In this document: in pieces, positions 9,292-18,273 of the stretch
Position numbering within the stretch: the first letter of the stretch is position 1
Layout of the letters: the number at the start of each line of letters is the position of its first letter
NCBI RefSeq assembly: GCF_023016045.1
Contig: NZ_JALKAP010000015.1
Span: forward strand, 21,483-85,482
Direction: 5' to 3'
Length of the DNA stretch: 64,000 nt
From: Marinobacter sp. S6332
GTDB lineage: Bacteria > Pseudomonadota > Gammaproteobacteria > Pseudomonadales > Oleiphilaceae
Made by a program: the position numbers and the translations under genes
Notes under the pieces: model-generated
Databases searched by the model: none
The model's input: only the letters and a program-made list of their open reading frames with translations
Told to the model about the DNA's origin: nothing

Positions 9292-10794
9292 GTGGCCATA
9301 AAACACTACGACATCATCATTATTGGTGCCGGGCTCTCCGGCATTGGAACGGCATGTCACATTGCACGGGAACACCCTGAAAAATCTCTTGCGATACTGG
9401 AGCGCCGTGAAAACGTGGGAGGCACTTGGGATCTGTTTCGTTATCCCGGCATACGCTCGGATTCCGACATGGCCAGCTTCGGGTTTAACTTCAAGCCTTG
9501 GTATTCCGAAAACGTATTAGCCCAAGGCGACGATATACGTGAGTATGTGCGCGAAACGGCAGAAGAATTCGGATTGTACGAGAAGATCAAATTTGGCCTG
9601 AAGCTCAAGAACTCTAATTGGTCGACCAAAGAACAAAAGTGGATAGTTTCTTCTGTACAGGAAGCAACGGGTGAGGAGGCAGTGCTTAGCTGCAACTTCC
9701 TGGTTAACTGTGCCGGATATTACAACTTCGATCAGGGCTATCGCCCAAGCTTCCCCAAGGAAGACGTTTTTAAAGGGGATATTGTTCACCCCCAGAGCTT
9801 GCCTAAAGATTTCGATTATAGCGGAAAGAAAGTGGTGGTCATCGGTAGTGGTGCTACTGCAGTAACGCTGGTGCCAGCCATGGCGAAAAAAGCTGCAAAA
9901 GTTACCATGCTGCAACGCTCACCTACTTACATTATGTCCCTACCGAACACCGACAAGATGTCGATGGTGTTGAACAAAGTATTACCAAGGGCTTGGGTGT
10001 TCAAACTGGCCCGCAGGCGCAACATTCTTTTCCAGCGTGCTCTTTACTTAGCTTGCCAACGTTGGCCTAACACGATGCGAAAGATGTTTTTGTCGCATAT
10101 GTACAAACATGCGCCAAACATTGATAAACGTCATCTTACACCTGAGTACATGCCGTGGGATCAGCGCCTGTGTGCTGCGCCTGATGGAGACTTTTTTGAA
10201 AGCTTGCGCTCGGGGAAGGCGACTATCGTAACCGACCATATCGACCGCTTTGATGAAACCGGCATTGTGTTGAAAACAGGCCAGCATATTGCCGCAGATA
10301 TTGTTGTGGCTGCGACAGGGTTGGAGGTTCAGTTGATGGGTGGGTCGACACTCAGCATCGACAATGAAGAAGTGAACCTGCCCGGAAAAATGGCGTACAA
10401 GGGCATTATGATTCAAGACGTACCCAATTACGGGTGGATTTTTGGCTATACCAACGCGCCCTGGACCCTCAAATGCGATATTGGTGGGCGCTATTTATGT
10501 CGACTGCTTGCCCACATGGACAAAGCCGGAATGCGAGTCGCCACAGCAGTAGACACAGGGAATAACGCGACCGATGCCAGTGTGCTGGAAGGGTTTGCAC
10601 CTGGCTACATCATGCGGGCAATCGACAAAATGCCCCGGCAGGGAAAGGCCGACCCATGGAGGATAACCATGCATTACGGTAAGGATAAAAAAATGCTAGT
10701 TAAAGACCCTGTGGATGATGGGAACCTGCTGTTTAAAGCTGCAGCTTCCACACCCTCCCGGGAGTCAGATCTTCAGCAAGCCGCTACGGCCTAA
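9292..10794 (+). CDS. Flavin-containing (Baeyer-Villiger type, EthA-like) monooxygenase
   Basis: This 500-residue class B monooxygenase has an FAD motif, IIGAGLSGIGTACHIA. It is followed by GGTWDLFRYPGIRSDSDM, the segment typical of EthA-like enzymes, and a second NADPH motif, VVVIGSGATAVTLVPAMA. The Baeyer-Villiger fingerprint region reads FKGDIVHPQSLP, where the usual Trp after HPQ-x is Leu. The reaction expected for the family is NADPH- and O2-dependent conversion of ketones to esters or lactones, in the cytoplasm. The start is GTG with AAGGAAA upstream. With the GMC dehydrogenase it could form an alcohol-to-ketone-to-ester route (inference). Confidence 0.87.
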   Translation: MAIKHYDIIIIGAGLSGIGTACHIAREHPEKSLAILERRENVGGTWDLFRYPGIRSDSDMASFGFNFKPWYSENVLAQGDDIREYVRETAEEFGLYEKIKFGLKLKNSNWSTKEQKWIVSSVQEATGEEAVLSCNFLVNCAGYYNFDQGYRPSFPKEDVFKGDIVHPQSLPKDFDYSGKKVVVIGSGATAVTLVPAMAKKAAKVTMLQRSPTYIMSLPNTDKMSMVLNKVLPRAWVFKLARRRNILFQRALYLACQRWPNTMRKMFLSHMYKHAPNIDKRHLTPEYMPWDQRLCAAPDGDFFESLRSGKATIVTDHIDRFDETGIVLKTGQHIAADIVVAATGLEVQLMGGSTLSIDNEEVNLPGKMAYKGIMIQDVPNYGWIFGYTNAPWTLKCDIGGRYLCRLLAHMDKAGMRVATAVDTGNNATDASVLEGFAPGYIMRAIDKMPRQGKADPWRITMHYGKDKKMLVKDPVDDGNLLFKAAASTPSRESDLQQAATA

Positions 10795-10909
10795 TACCAA
10801 CCTACAATAAAAACGGGAAGGGTATGGATAAGGTGCACAACGGCAAGCCTACGGTCATACTGATTGACGGGATGCGGAGCGATCAGAATACTTTACGGGC
10901 TAGGCCTTA

Positions 10910-11362
10910 CTAAGGCGCCAATGCCGCCTTTACAAAACTTGCCAGTGCACCGCCAAGCTTCTCAGCTACCGCACATTCTGGAATCTTATGGCGCTTGGCC
11001 AAATATGTCGGGTCGTTGTAACCAAGCCATGCCTGTCCTGATTCGTCCTCCCAAACCAAGGCCTTAAGTGGCAGGTCTATCCCGACAGTTTGTGCGCACT
11101 TCATGAATGGGGTTCCGCCCTGTGGATTTCCAAAAATCAGCAACTCGGTAGGTCTAAGAACCGTACCTGCTTTTTCAGCACCTGCTGCATGGTCTATGCG
11201 CGCAAACACGTTCAAGCCTTTGCTTTTCACAACGTCTTCGAACTTGTTCATGGTTTCCTGAGCGCTGTAAGGGCTCTTAACCGAAATCAGGCCATCAGCG
11301 GCGTGGGCTTGGGTGAATACCATAACCAGAAAGAGTGCGACAGCGTACTTTATTGTCTTCAT
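10910..11362 (-). CDS. DUF302 domain protein, exported
   Basis: A 150-residue protein with a clear Sec signal peptide (cleavage near AQAHA-AD, residue 22) and one DUF302 domain covering most of the mature chain; the PTELLIFGNPQGGTPFM segment is diagnostic. The function of DUF302 proteins is not known; they are small periplasmic or cytoplasmic proteins that may bind a ligand. The gene stands alone, is convergent with the monooxygenase, and has a perfect inverted repeat 32 bases before its start that could be an operator. Confidence 0.85.
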   Translation of the reverse strand: MKTIKYAVALFLVMVFTQAHAADGLISVKSPYSAQETMNKFEDVVKSKGLNVFARIDHAAGAEKAGTVLRPTELLIFGNPQGGTPFMKCAQTVGIDLPLKALVWEDESGQAWLGYNDPTYLAKRHKIPECAVAEKLGGALASFVKAALAP

Positions 11363-11394
11363 GACCTACTTCGATGACGATGTTTGTGCCTGTA

Positions 11395-11413
11395 GTACGA
11401 CATTCTGTCGTAC
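11395..11413. promoter_or_regulatory. Perfect inverted repeat, candidate operator of the DUF302 gene
   Basis: GTACGACA and TGTCGTAC form a perfect 8-base inverted repeat with a 3-base spacer, centred about 42 bases upstream of the DUF302 start codon, where a promoter would lie. The size and symmetry fit a dimeric repressor such as a TetR- or ArsR-type protein. No such regulator gene is adjacent. Confidence 0.5.
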
Positions 11414-11732
11414 GTGATTTGAAAATCAGCCTATCACCTGATTTGCCCTCGATATAGGTATAAGGGCAAGTTAAGCGCGACAATAAGGAAGAAGTAAACA
11501 ATCAGCAGACAACCGAACATCATAATGATGAATGGCTACATGCCTCGTGGAAGAAGTCGCTGACCACCGGCTTGGACTGCGCCAGACGACACTAGCCTTT
11601 CTTTTCGCCACTCAGGCTCCGTGTTTTGATGGTTTCTTTATTCTGGATCAGTGTGGCGATTCATTGCCGGGTACTATTCCTCAGAACCTTGGGCGCAACG
11701 CTTCGGAAGCGCCTTTGGCATTGGTTTAAAAA
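11414..11732. other. Gene-poor stretch between two minus-strand genes
   Basis: About 320 bases without a convincing gene. A 65-codon open frame runs rightward at 11532-11729, but it has no recognisable domain, no good ribosome site and no conserved-looking composition. On the other strand there are short frames broken by stops. Decayed coding DNA is possible but cannot be assigned. Confidence 0.4.
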
Positions 11733-12335
11733 TTACACCATTGAGTTGTCACTTTGAATGACTGGACCATTGCTGCTTTTGCGCCGCAAACCAAAACGCC
11801 CCCCCATGCCGAGTAGCAGCATCAGCGCCCCAATACCGGCTTTAGCGAGATCGCTGGTGCCTGTTTTGGGATTGTAGTTCGTGTCAAGTACAAAGGTCTT
11901 CGAGATTTCCGGATAGGACTCTTGCAGTGCTTCCACGAGCTTTGAATCAACTTCACTTGCGGGCTCCAGAAGCCCTTTCTGATCGATTGCACCTTGTACG
12001 ACAGCGCTTGGATCAAGTCCATCATTGGATTTATGAATGTATGAGAGCTTTCCCGTGCTGGGGTTGAGTATGGGCGTAAAAATGTAGGACGAAAGCTCTC
12101 GCTTTCCCTTTCTTGTGAGGCTAATCTTATACGAATTGTTGAAATCCGGAACGCCACCGGTAACTTCTGCGTAGATGAATTCTTGCTCAAGAGTGTCGAG
12201 TTGTTTTGTGGTGAGTGCAGTAATCTCTGAACCAACGTTGCGTTTTAGATAGGTCTGATACAAACCCCAACCAGAAATAAGAATACCACCAATGATGGCA
12301 TAAAAGGATATTTTCATTAGCCAATTTCTAATCAT
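11733..12335 (-). CDS. Hypothetical membrane-anchored protein
   Basis: A 200-residue protein not recognised as any named family. A hydrophobic helix spans about residues 9-27. The middle is a soluble domain with many Lys, Glu and Ser residues. A second hydrophobic stretch at about 165-178 (AGIGALMLLLGMGG) is followed by a basic RRKSS tail. The topology is probably two transmembrane segments with an external domain. It is divergent from the AT-rich lipoprotein gene across a 309-base gap. The short TM-loop-TM-basic-tail design resembles small bacterial envelope proteins of unknown role; nothing in the context points to a job. Confidence 0.6.
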   Translation of the reverse strand: MIRNWLMKISFYAIIGGILISGWGLYQTYLKRNVGSEITALTTKQLDTLEQEFIYAEVTGGVPDFNNSYKISLTRKGKRELSSYIFTPILNPSTGKLSYIHKSNDGLDPSAVVQGAIDQKGLLEPASEVDSKLVEALQESYPEISKTFVLDTNYNPKTGTSDLAKAGIGALMLLLGMGGRFGLRRKSSNGPVIQSDNSMV

Positions 12336-12644
12336 TTTTACTACCCATATAAAATTTTCAGGCTTCCCGTTAAGCTAAAACGGTTGCCCGATGAGAGAGA
12401 TTTAGGTTGTGAAATCTGAGGTAGCGATGGCGAGCAGTTAGCGCAATACGTAGGCAAATTTCCCTGTAAGATAGCTTCAGCAATCCATGCTTACTTCAAA
12501 CTAAACAAATTTTAATCATTTTTCCGGTAGCCCGTCAACTCTGAGTTCATATGCTCCGACGCGCGATTGGCAAGCTCGCAAGGAAGGTCTTCGGTATGAG
12601 AGGCCTTTATTTACTTTTTATTTTTTAATCTTCAGGTAAAAAAA
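12336..12644. other. AT-rich divergent intergenic region
   Basis: 309 bases between two divergent orphan genes, with long A/T runs close to the lipoprotein start. It should carry promoters for both genes. No operator, RNA gene or mobile-element end was recognised. Confidence 0.4.
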
Positions 12645-13238
12645 GTGCGCAAAATAGCATGTTGGTTTTTAATGGCAATATTCTCATTTAATGCGATAAG
12701 TGGTTGTGTTGCCACTAGCGCAGTTCGTTCAGCAGGTAAAAAAGTTGAGAATATACGTGACAGAAACGCGGTAGTGAAAAATCGTGGTGACGAGTATATT
12801 ATAAAATACGTCTCATCTTTAGGAAAAGAAAGTTACCGTAAAGAGATATCGCGATCTGAAAAATATGTTTTGATAGATATAAAGTCAAGCAGGCATGAGA
12901 TTATTGATGACTTACCTAATTGGTATGATTCAGAAGAAGAGGTGCTCTTGATTAACTCAGCCAGTGGAGATGCAAGATTTATTGAAAGAAAATACTCTCC
13001 AGAGAATATTGCTGTGTTTGTCCATCCATCTCGAAATTCGTCGTCATTTGCTTTCTCGATTTATAATCCATCTAATAAAAAGGTTATCATTTATGATGGT
13101 TACAGAGTTTACAGTGAACCTTGGGCGCCATGGGTTAGGGCGATAGGTGCTATCCCGGCATTAGCGGTCGATATTTTATTTTTACCTGTGCATCTCGGCA
13201 TATTAATTTATGCATTGCAAGATTATGGAAAAGATTGA
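12645..13238 (+). CDS. Hypothetical AT-rich lipoprotein
   Basis: A 197-residue protein with a lipoprotein signal: a basic start, a hydrophobic core and the lipobox ISGC (C21). The mature part is rich in Lys, Ser and Ile. A hydrophobic segment near the C-terminus (about 160-190) suggests a second membrane contact. I do not recognise a family. Codon use (many ATA, AGA, AAA, TTA) and base composition are clearly more AT-rich than the neighbouring genes, which points to recent acquisition. The start is GTG; an AGG element lies about nine bases upstream. Confidence 0.65.
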   Translation: MRKIACWFLMAIFSFNAISGCVATSAVRSAGKKVENIRDRNAVVKNRGDEYIIKYVSSLGKESYRKEISRSEKYVLIDIKSSRHEIIDDLPNWYDSEEEVLLINSASGDARFIERKYSPENIAVFVHPSRNSSSFAFSIYNPSNKKVIIYDGYRVYSEPWAPWVRAIGAIPALAVDILFLPVHLGILIYALQDYGKD

Positions 13239-13634
13239 TTTGGATGTTGATAAGTCATATGAAATCTATAGGGAATATAATTCATTATTGTACATACTGA
13301 ACCCAAAAGTATGTCTTGTAGCGCTTGCTATATGCCCCGTACGACGCCCATCACCTTACCCCTTGCGATAACCTGTATCACGAGTAAGTTTTGCTCTACG
13401 TGTGGGGCTATTTAGGCGCACTCGACAGAACTCATACGAACAACCGCGTTGATGCGGGGTTCCAAATGTACACAAATGCGCCAGTAAGGTTCGCCGTTGA
13501 TTCTATGGGTTTGGGCAAAAAAGGGGGGAGCACAGTGGCGCTTGCGCCTCGTGGAATTAACGAGGGGATCTCGATGCGGCACCATAAGCGCCCACCAAGC
13601 ATCCACTCCATTGAAAGAGCCGCGCGAGGTTTCC
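13239..13634. other. Gene-poor stretch before the broken sstT
   Basis: About 400 bases with no complete gene. The left part continues the AT-rich composition of the lipoprotein gene; the right part returns to the background. On the minus strand, 13328-13411 could encode 27 residues ending in ARGKVMGVVRGI, loosely like the last strand of LexA/UmuD peptidases. It is too short to call. Together with the damaged sstT next door this looks like a zone of rearrangement. Confidence 0.35.
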
Positions 13635-14730
13635 ATGTTTTCTGCACTGACCAACTTATTTCGACCGATCATGCGTTTGGGGCTTGTTTCTCAGATTGCT
13701 CTTGGCATTGTCGCCGGTGTTTTACTGGTGGTTGTATCACCTGATGCTGCTAGCTCGGTGGCGCTGCTTGGTCAGCTGTTTGTGAAGGCATTGAAAGCGG
13801 TCGCCCCGGTGTTGGTTTTTGTGTTGGTGGCGGCGGCCATTGCCGGCCACACTCAGGGGCAGCCCACCCACATACGTGGAGTGTTGCTGCTTTACATATT
13901 AGGAACACTTGCGGCAGCCGTGGTTGCTGTGGTCGCCAGCTTTCTGGTTCCAACTCAGCTATCGCTCGATTTGACCGGCGTCAGTGGTAATCCGCCGTCG
14001 AACATCGGCGAAATCCTTCATAATCTAGTGCTCAGCGCGGTAAGCAATCCGGTTCGAGCACTTATGGAGTCCAATTTTATTGCCATACTTGTCTGGGCGG
14101 TTGGTTTCGGGTTTATGCTCCGTACAGCCAGCGATACCACTCAGCAAGGCCTTCAAGACTTGTCTGACGCCATCTCCGGGATTGTTCGTGGCTCTGGTTA
14201 CGAATCCACTCATTGTTTTCTGGCAGATTCGCAGCAATCCCTATCCGTTGGTGTTTGAGTGCTTGCGGGGCAGTGCGATTACGGCCTTTTTTACGCGCAG
14301 TTCTGCAGCTAATATCCCCGTTAATCTGGAGCTGTCGGAGCGCCTGAAACTGGATCCCGACACCTACTCGATTTCTATCCCTCTCGGTGCCACGGTAAAC
14401 ATGGCTGGCGCGGCGATTACCATTTCTGTGATTACCCTCGCTACGGCGCATACGCTTGGAATCCCGGTGGATTTTGGAACGGCGCTCCTACTTTGCGTCG
14501 TCTCGGCATTGGCAGCCTGTGGTGTGTCTGGCGTTGCTGGTGGGTCGCTTCTGCTGATCCCCCTGGCAACCAGTTTGTTCGGAATTCCAACGGAAGTAGC
14601 CATGCAAGCGGTTGCGATTGGTTTTGTGATTAGCGTGGTCCAAGATTCTATGGAGACAGCGCTGAACTCATCTACTGATGTATTATTTACCGCAGCTGCT
14701 TGTCGACGGGCTGACGCCAAGCAGCGTTAA
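13635..14730 (+). pseudogene. sstT: Broken sodium/serine-threonine symporter SstT
   Basis: The first frame starts MFSALTNLFRPIMRLGLVSQ and encodes the N-terminal part of SstT, a Na+-driven serine/threonine importer of the dicarboxylate/amino acid:cation symporter family. Homology leaves this frame near 14190 after DAISGIVRG and resumes in another frame at [14 protein letters not shown]. It then runs through the conserved [13 protein letters not shown] and [11 protein letters not shown] segments to the C-terminus. By comparison with the roughly 414-residue E. coli protein, about 40 residues are missing at the junction, so a deletion not divisible by three caused the frameshift. The product is almost certainly non-functional. 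Confidence 0.88.
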
Positions 14731-14774
14731 GCTATCTATGGAAAACCAGCGGTCGTTGGACAGAGCTAACTATG

Positions 14775-16817
14775 TTAGAAGCTCAACTCCAACCCTGCAT
14801 ACCAAGTACGGCCGGCAGCCGGCTCATAATAGCGGTCATTGCTGGCGTTGATTCGAACGTTGGCAAAATGATTTCTGTCCGTCAGGTTGCGAACGCCTGC
14901 AAAACCTTTGAGGAGAAGCTTTCTTCCTACGTAAAACGTGTTCCCGCCACGCAGGTTGGCCAACCAGTAGTCCTCAACTTTCACGCTGTTCGCATCATCC
15001 GCAAACGTGCTTCCGACATAGCGGGTTTCTAACGTTACAAAGGTGCCACCCAAGCCCTGCCACTGTAGTCGGTTGGACCAGAGTTGTTCTGGCAGTCCCG
15101 GCAGCCGGTTTCCACGATAATCGTTGCCGCCTGATGTGTACTCATCAAATGTGTAGTCCGCCAAGGTGAGGGCAGTTTCAAGCCGCCAACTTTGGTTAAG
15201 CAGCCAGCCCGCCGTGGCTTCTATGCCTTTTCTCGTTGTGTCTCCGGCATTGCGGTAGAAGGTTCTGTCATCAGGCCCGGGTAGCTGGTAGGGAATTAGC
15301 TCATCGCGAACATCTACCCAAAACAATGTGAGGTCGTAATCCATTCCGTAATCAAAGGCACCACGCAGTCCCAGTTCATGATTGAGGGATTTTTGCGGTT
15401 GAGTATCAGGGTTTAGCCCGCCTACGCCGGATGGGTTGGCGAATTCCGAGAAGGTTGGGGTCTCAAAGGCGGTACTGATATTGGTAAAAATTTGGTGGTT
15501 AGGCAGGTAGCGATAGCTTAACCCTGCAGAACCGCTCCATTCCCTGAAGGTGCGATCCCCACTTTGGTCTCCATCGAAAAGATACTCGTCGGAAACGTCC
15601 ATCTGAATTCGATCGAATCGACCGCCAATGGATAGAATCAGCTGGTCCGTTAAGTTCAAGTCGCCCTGAGCGAAGGTGCTCAAGGAGGTGGCAGTTTGAA
15701 GCTCATCTGCGGTTAATCCCTGCAAATCACCACCGAAACTCATTTGTGTTCGAATGCGGTCGTCCCGTTGTTCCCGGGCTTCCACTCCAGCTACATATCG
15801 AAACGGCAAACCTGCAACCTTGAATGACTGGCGATAGTCTGTGCTCGCCCCGAAGTAGTCTCTGTTGTAGTCAATACGGCTGGGACCAGGAAAAGGAAGC
15901 TGCTGTTCGAAGTTGCGCCGCAGGTAGTAAACCTTCCCACGCAGTTCCCCAGCGCCAGCTGAAAGATCCTGGTATTGCAGGCCAATTACCTGCTGGTCTA
16001 CGGTTTGCCCTGTGTCATATTCCTCGGTGAAACGCCCAGCTTGGGTTCTGTCTTCAGCGACCTGTTCTGCGGTAAGGGCGCCCGGATCTTGTGAGCGTGG
16101 GTTATCAAGCAAGTTGATGATGGTCGTGATGGAACGATCGCTGTCCATTTGCCAACGTAGCTTTGAATTGAACAGGTATTTTTCGACTTCTGCCTGATCG
16201 CGGTAGCCTTCGTAGTTCAAGGCCGAGAGGTTCACATTGTGTGACCAGTTCCCAGCGCTGCCACTGTTGCTGAGGGAAAGTTTGCCGAAGCGGTTGCTTC
16301 CACCCGTAGCGCGAACTGAGGTCTGGTCCGGGTTCCTTTGCCCGTCTGTCGTGGCCACGCTGATTACACCGCCTGCAGCATTTCCGTACAAAACCGAAGC
16401 AGGGCCTCGAATAACCTCTATGCGCTCAGCGCTGTCCAGATCGATAGCGTCTAACTGTGCCTGCCCGTCAGGCAAGGTGTAGGGAATCCCATCTACTACA
16501 ATCATTACACCCCGAACGCCAAAAGGTGCGCGGGAACCAAAGCCCCGTATTGCTACTCGCTCTCCCTGAGCATAGTTTTCCTGATTCTGCAGATAAATAC
16601 CTGGCACCTGACTCAAGGTTTCATCGAGTTTCAACATGGGTTGGCCATTTTTAATGGCTTCAGACCTTATAACCGACATGGATACGGGCGTTTCGTATAG
16701 CTCTCGCTCTATTACCGGTGCTGTAACGGTGATGACTGCACCAGATTCGGCATGAGCCGCAAAGGGGATGGCTGTAAGCCCAATCAAGCAGACAATGGCA
16801 GAGTTAGTGTTTTTCAT
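14775..16817 (-). CDS. pqqU: TonB-dependent receptor, YncD/PqqU-like (probable PQQ uptake)
   Basis: A 680-residue outer-membrane receptor with a signal peptide ending near AAHAES, a TonB-box-like VITVTAP, a plug domain and a 22-strand barrel ending in the aromatic ELSF. From memory of E. coli YncD, the plug segments QNQENYAQGERVAIRGFGSR and VDGIPYTLPDGQAQ and the C-terminal NDRYYEPAAGRTWY correspond closely to YncD sequence. That receptor has been reported to import pyrroloquinoline quinone and renamed PqqU. The nearby PQQ-dependent dehydrogenase supports the assignment. It diverges from a porin gene. A role for another cofactor or siderophore remains possible, because the call rests on similarity and context. 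Confidence 0.75.
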   Translation of the reverse strand: MKNTNSAIVCLIGLTAIPFAAHAESGAVITVTAPVIERELYETPVSMSVIRSEAIKNGQPMLKLDETLSQVPGIYLQNQENYAQGERVAIRGFGSRAPFGVRGVMIVVDGIPYTLPDGQAQLDAIDLDSAERIEVIRGPASVLYGNAAGGVISVATTDGQRNPDQTSVRATGGSNRFGKLSLSNSGSAGNWSHNVNLSALNYEGYRDQAEVEKYLFNSKLRWQMDSDRSITTIINLLDNPRSQDPGALTAEQVAEDRTQAGRFTEEYDTGQTVDQQVIGLQYQDLSAGAGELRGKVYYLRRNFEQQLPFPGPSRIDYNRDYFGASTDYRQSFKVAGLPFRYVAGVEAREQRDDRIRTQMSFGGDLQGLTADELQTATSLSTFAQGDLNLTDQLILSIGGRFDRIQMDVSDEYLFDGDQSGDRTFREWSGSAGLSYRYLPNHQIFTNISTAFETPTFSEFANPSGVGGLNPDTQPQKSLNHELGLRGAFDYGMDYDLTLFWVDVRDELIPYQLPGPDDRTFYRNAGDTTRKGIEATAGWLLNQSWRLETALTLADYTFDEYTSGGNDYRGNRLPGLPEQLWSNRLQWQGLGGTFVTLETRYVGSTFADDANSVKVEDYWLANLRGGNTFYVGRKLLLKGFAGVRNLTDRNHFANVRINASNDRYYEPAAGRTWYAGLELSF

Positions 16818-17114
16818 TACGCTGGCCTCAAGGAGTCGTTAACCCGTATCGACTGTTGTAGTAGTACCGGGATACATACTTTCAGTGATCACCCTTCGGC
16901 CTCAATGGGCCTTTCTGGTCGTAATTCTTCGAAATGAAGCGACCAAAGGAGTACAGCCAAAGTAGGTCTTAGTCCCAAAGTTCTGTTTGTCCTGCCTTCT
17001 AAATGATCATTAAACCAGCCCCCTTGGCCGATTTCTCCCATTGCTTTGATAGCACAGCATGAGGTTACACCTGCTAACCAACCGTGCAGGAATTTAAAAT
17101 GGACTGGGGGATTT
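16818..17114. promoter_or_regulatory. Divergent promoter region of the PQQ-receptor-like and porin genes
   Basis: 297 non-coding bases between divergent envelope genes. The frame of the porin is open upstream, but the ATG preceded by GGGGGA begins the signal peptide. Both promoters should lie here. No Fur-type palindrome was seen, which fits a receptor not primarily for iron. Confidence 0.45.
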
Positions 17115-18215
17115 ATGAACAATAACAATTTGAAAAAGTCAGCCATGGTTTTGGCAATAACGTCTGCTCTGGGCACAAGCATGGGTGCCAGCGCTTCCGT
17201 CGATTTGTATAACGAAGATGGTACGTCCTTTTCTGTAGATGGCTACTTCAACGCGTTTTACGTAACCCGTGAGGATGAAGTTCCAGACACACGTGATACC
17301 CGAATCAAAATGGGCTTCCTGCCAAATACTATTGGCTTTAACTTCACCAAGGAAATGGGCGACCTGGTGTTGGGTGGTCGATCGTCATTCTGGACAACCA
17401 TAAACGATAGTCTTGATTCCCCAACCGATACGGCAATTGATGTTCGCCAATTTTACGCGACTGTGGATGGGGCATTTGGCCAGGTGCTGATGGGTAAAGA
17501 TTTCGGCCTTTTCGCTCGCTCGAATATCTTCATTGATGAAATCTTGATGGGGTTTGGCTCTCCGGGCGCGGCGGGTGGCGTGTCCTTTGGCAATATTCGA
17601 GCAGGCTACCCGTACCCAACGCCTTCCGCCCAGATAACCTATCGTTCTCCAGACCTAAGTGGGTTCCAGATTGCCGTAGGTGCTCTGGACCCAGCTGACA
17701 CGGTAACGGGAGCAGGTGATGAGAACTCTGCACCGCGGATGGAATCAGAGATTACCTATACAGTTGATCTTGATGGTGTTGTGCTAACCGGCTGGCTGAA
17801 TGGCCGGTATCAGTCCTCAACCAACGGAAACACCACCATTGATAGTTCCGGCGTCGGTTATGGCGTAAAAGGCTCAGTTGCCGGTTTTACACTTGCTGCC
17901 TCGGGGTTCGATTCGAAAGGCAATAGCCCGGTACTGGTTGTGAATGAAGCGCTAACGGAAGACCGTTCAGACGGTTATTTGATTCAGACTTCTTACGCTT
18001 TTGGTCCAAACAAGATTGTGTTGTCCCATGGAAAAACCGACGCAGAAATCCTGAATCTAAAAACCGAAAGCAACACGTTTGGCTTCTTCCACGATGTGAA
18101 CAGCAACTTCAAGTTGGTGGCCGAGTACAACATGTACGAGGATAAAAACCGAGCATCTGGCGTGATAAGCACCGACACAGACACAATTGCTATTGGCGCT
18201 ATTGTTAACTTTTGA
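17115..18215 (+). CDS. Gram-negative trimeric porin
   Basis: A 366-residue outer-membrane protein. The signal peptide MNNNNLKKSAMVLAITSALG is cleaved near ASA (about residue 28). The mature chain has alternating amphipathic beta strands, periodic aromatic residues and a C-terminal phenylalanine (GAIVNF), typical of 16-stranded general porins. The start was chosen at the ATG that gives the signal peptide and follows a GGGGGA ribosome site; upstream in-frame codons are non-coding. Being divergent from the PQQ-receptor-like gene, it may supply small substrates such as alcohols to the periplasmic dehydrogenase (inference). A strong hairpin follows the stop. Confidence 0.85.
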   Translation: MNNNNLKKSAMVLAITSALGTSMGASASVDLYNEDGTSFSVDGYFNAFYVTREDEVPDTRDTRIKMGFLPNTIGFNFTKEMGDLVLGGRSSFWTTINDSLDSPTDTAIDVRQFYATVDGAFGQVLMGKDFGLFARSNIFIDEILMGFGSPGAAGGVSFGNIRAGYPYPTPSAQITYRSPDLSGFQIAVGALDPADTVTGAGDENSAPRMESEITYTVDLDGVVLTGWLNGRYQSSTNGNTTIDSSGVGYGVKGSVAGFTLAASGFDSKGNSPVLVVNEALTEDRSDGYLIQTSYAFGPNKIVLSHGKTDAEILNLKTESNTFGFFHDVNSNFKLVAEYNMYEDKNRASGVISTDTDTIAIGAIVNF

Positions 18216-18237
18216 TTTTATGCGATTGCGGCTGATT

Positions 18238-18273
18238 AAGCGGGCGGCACAACAGCGTGTGTGCCGCCCGCTT
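18238..18273 (+). terminator. Strong hairpin after the porin gene
   Basis: AAGCGGGCGGCAC pairs perfectly with GTGCCGCCCGCTT over 13 bases around a 10-base loop, 22 bases after the porin stop. No clear T run follows, so it may terminate weakly or protect the mRNA 3' end. Confidence 0.65.

Noticed and set aside
11532..11729. A 65-codon open frame in the gap after the DUF302 gene
   Set aside because: No good ribosome site, no domain and no convincing similarity; a transposase remnant was considered but could not be supported.
14775..16817. Iron-siderophore receptor as the default annotation
   Set aside because: No Fur-like site or iron genes nearby, and the closest recalled relative is YncD/PqqU, next to a PQQ-dependent system.
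18238..18273. Insertion-sequence terminal repeat or REP element
   Set aside because: The palindrome is single in the window, has no transposase beside it, and sits right after a porin stop, as a transcript-end hairpin would.
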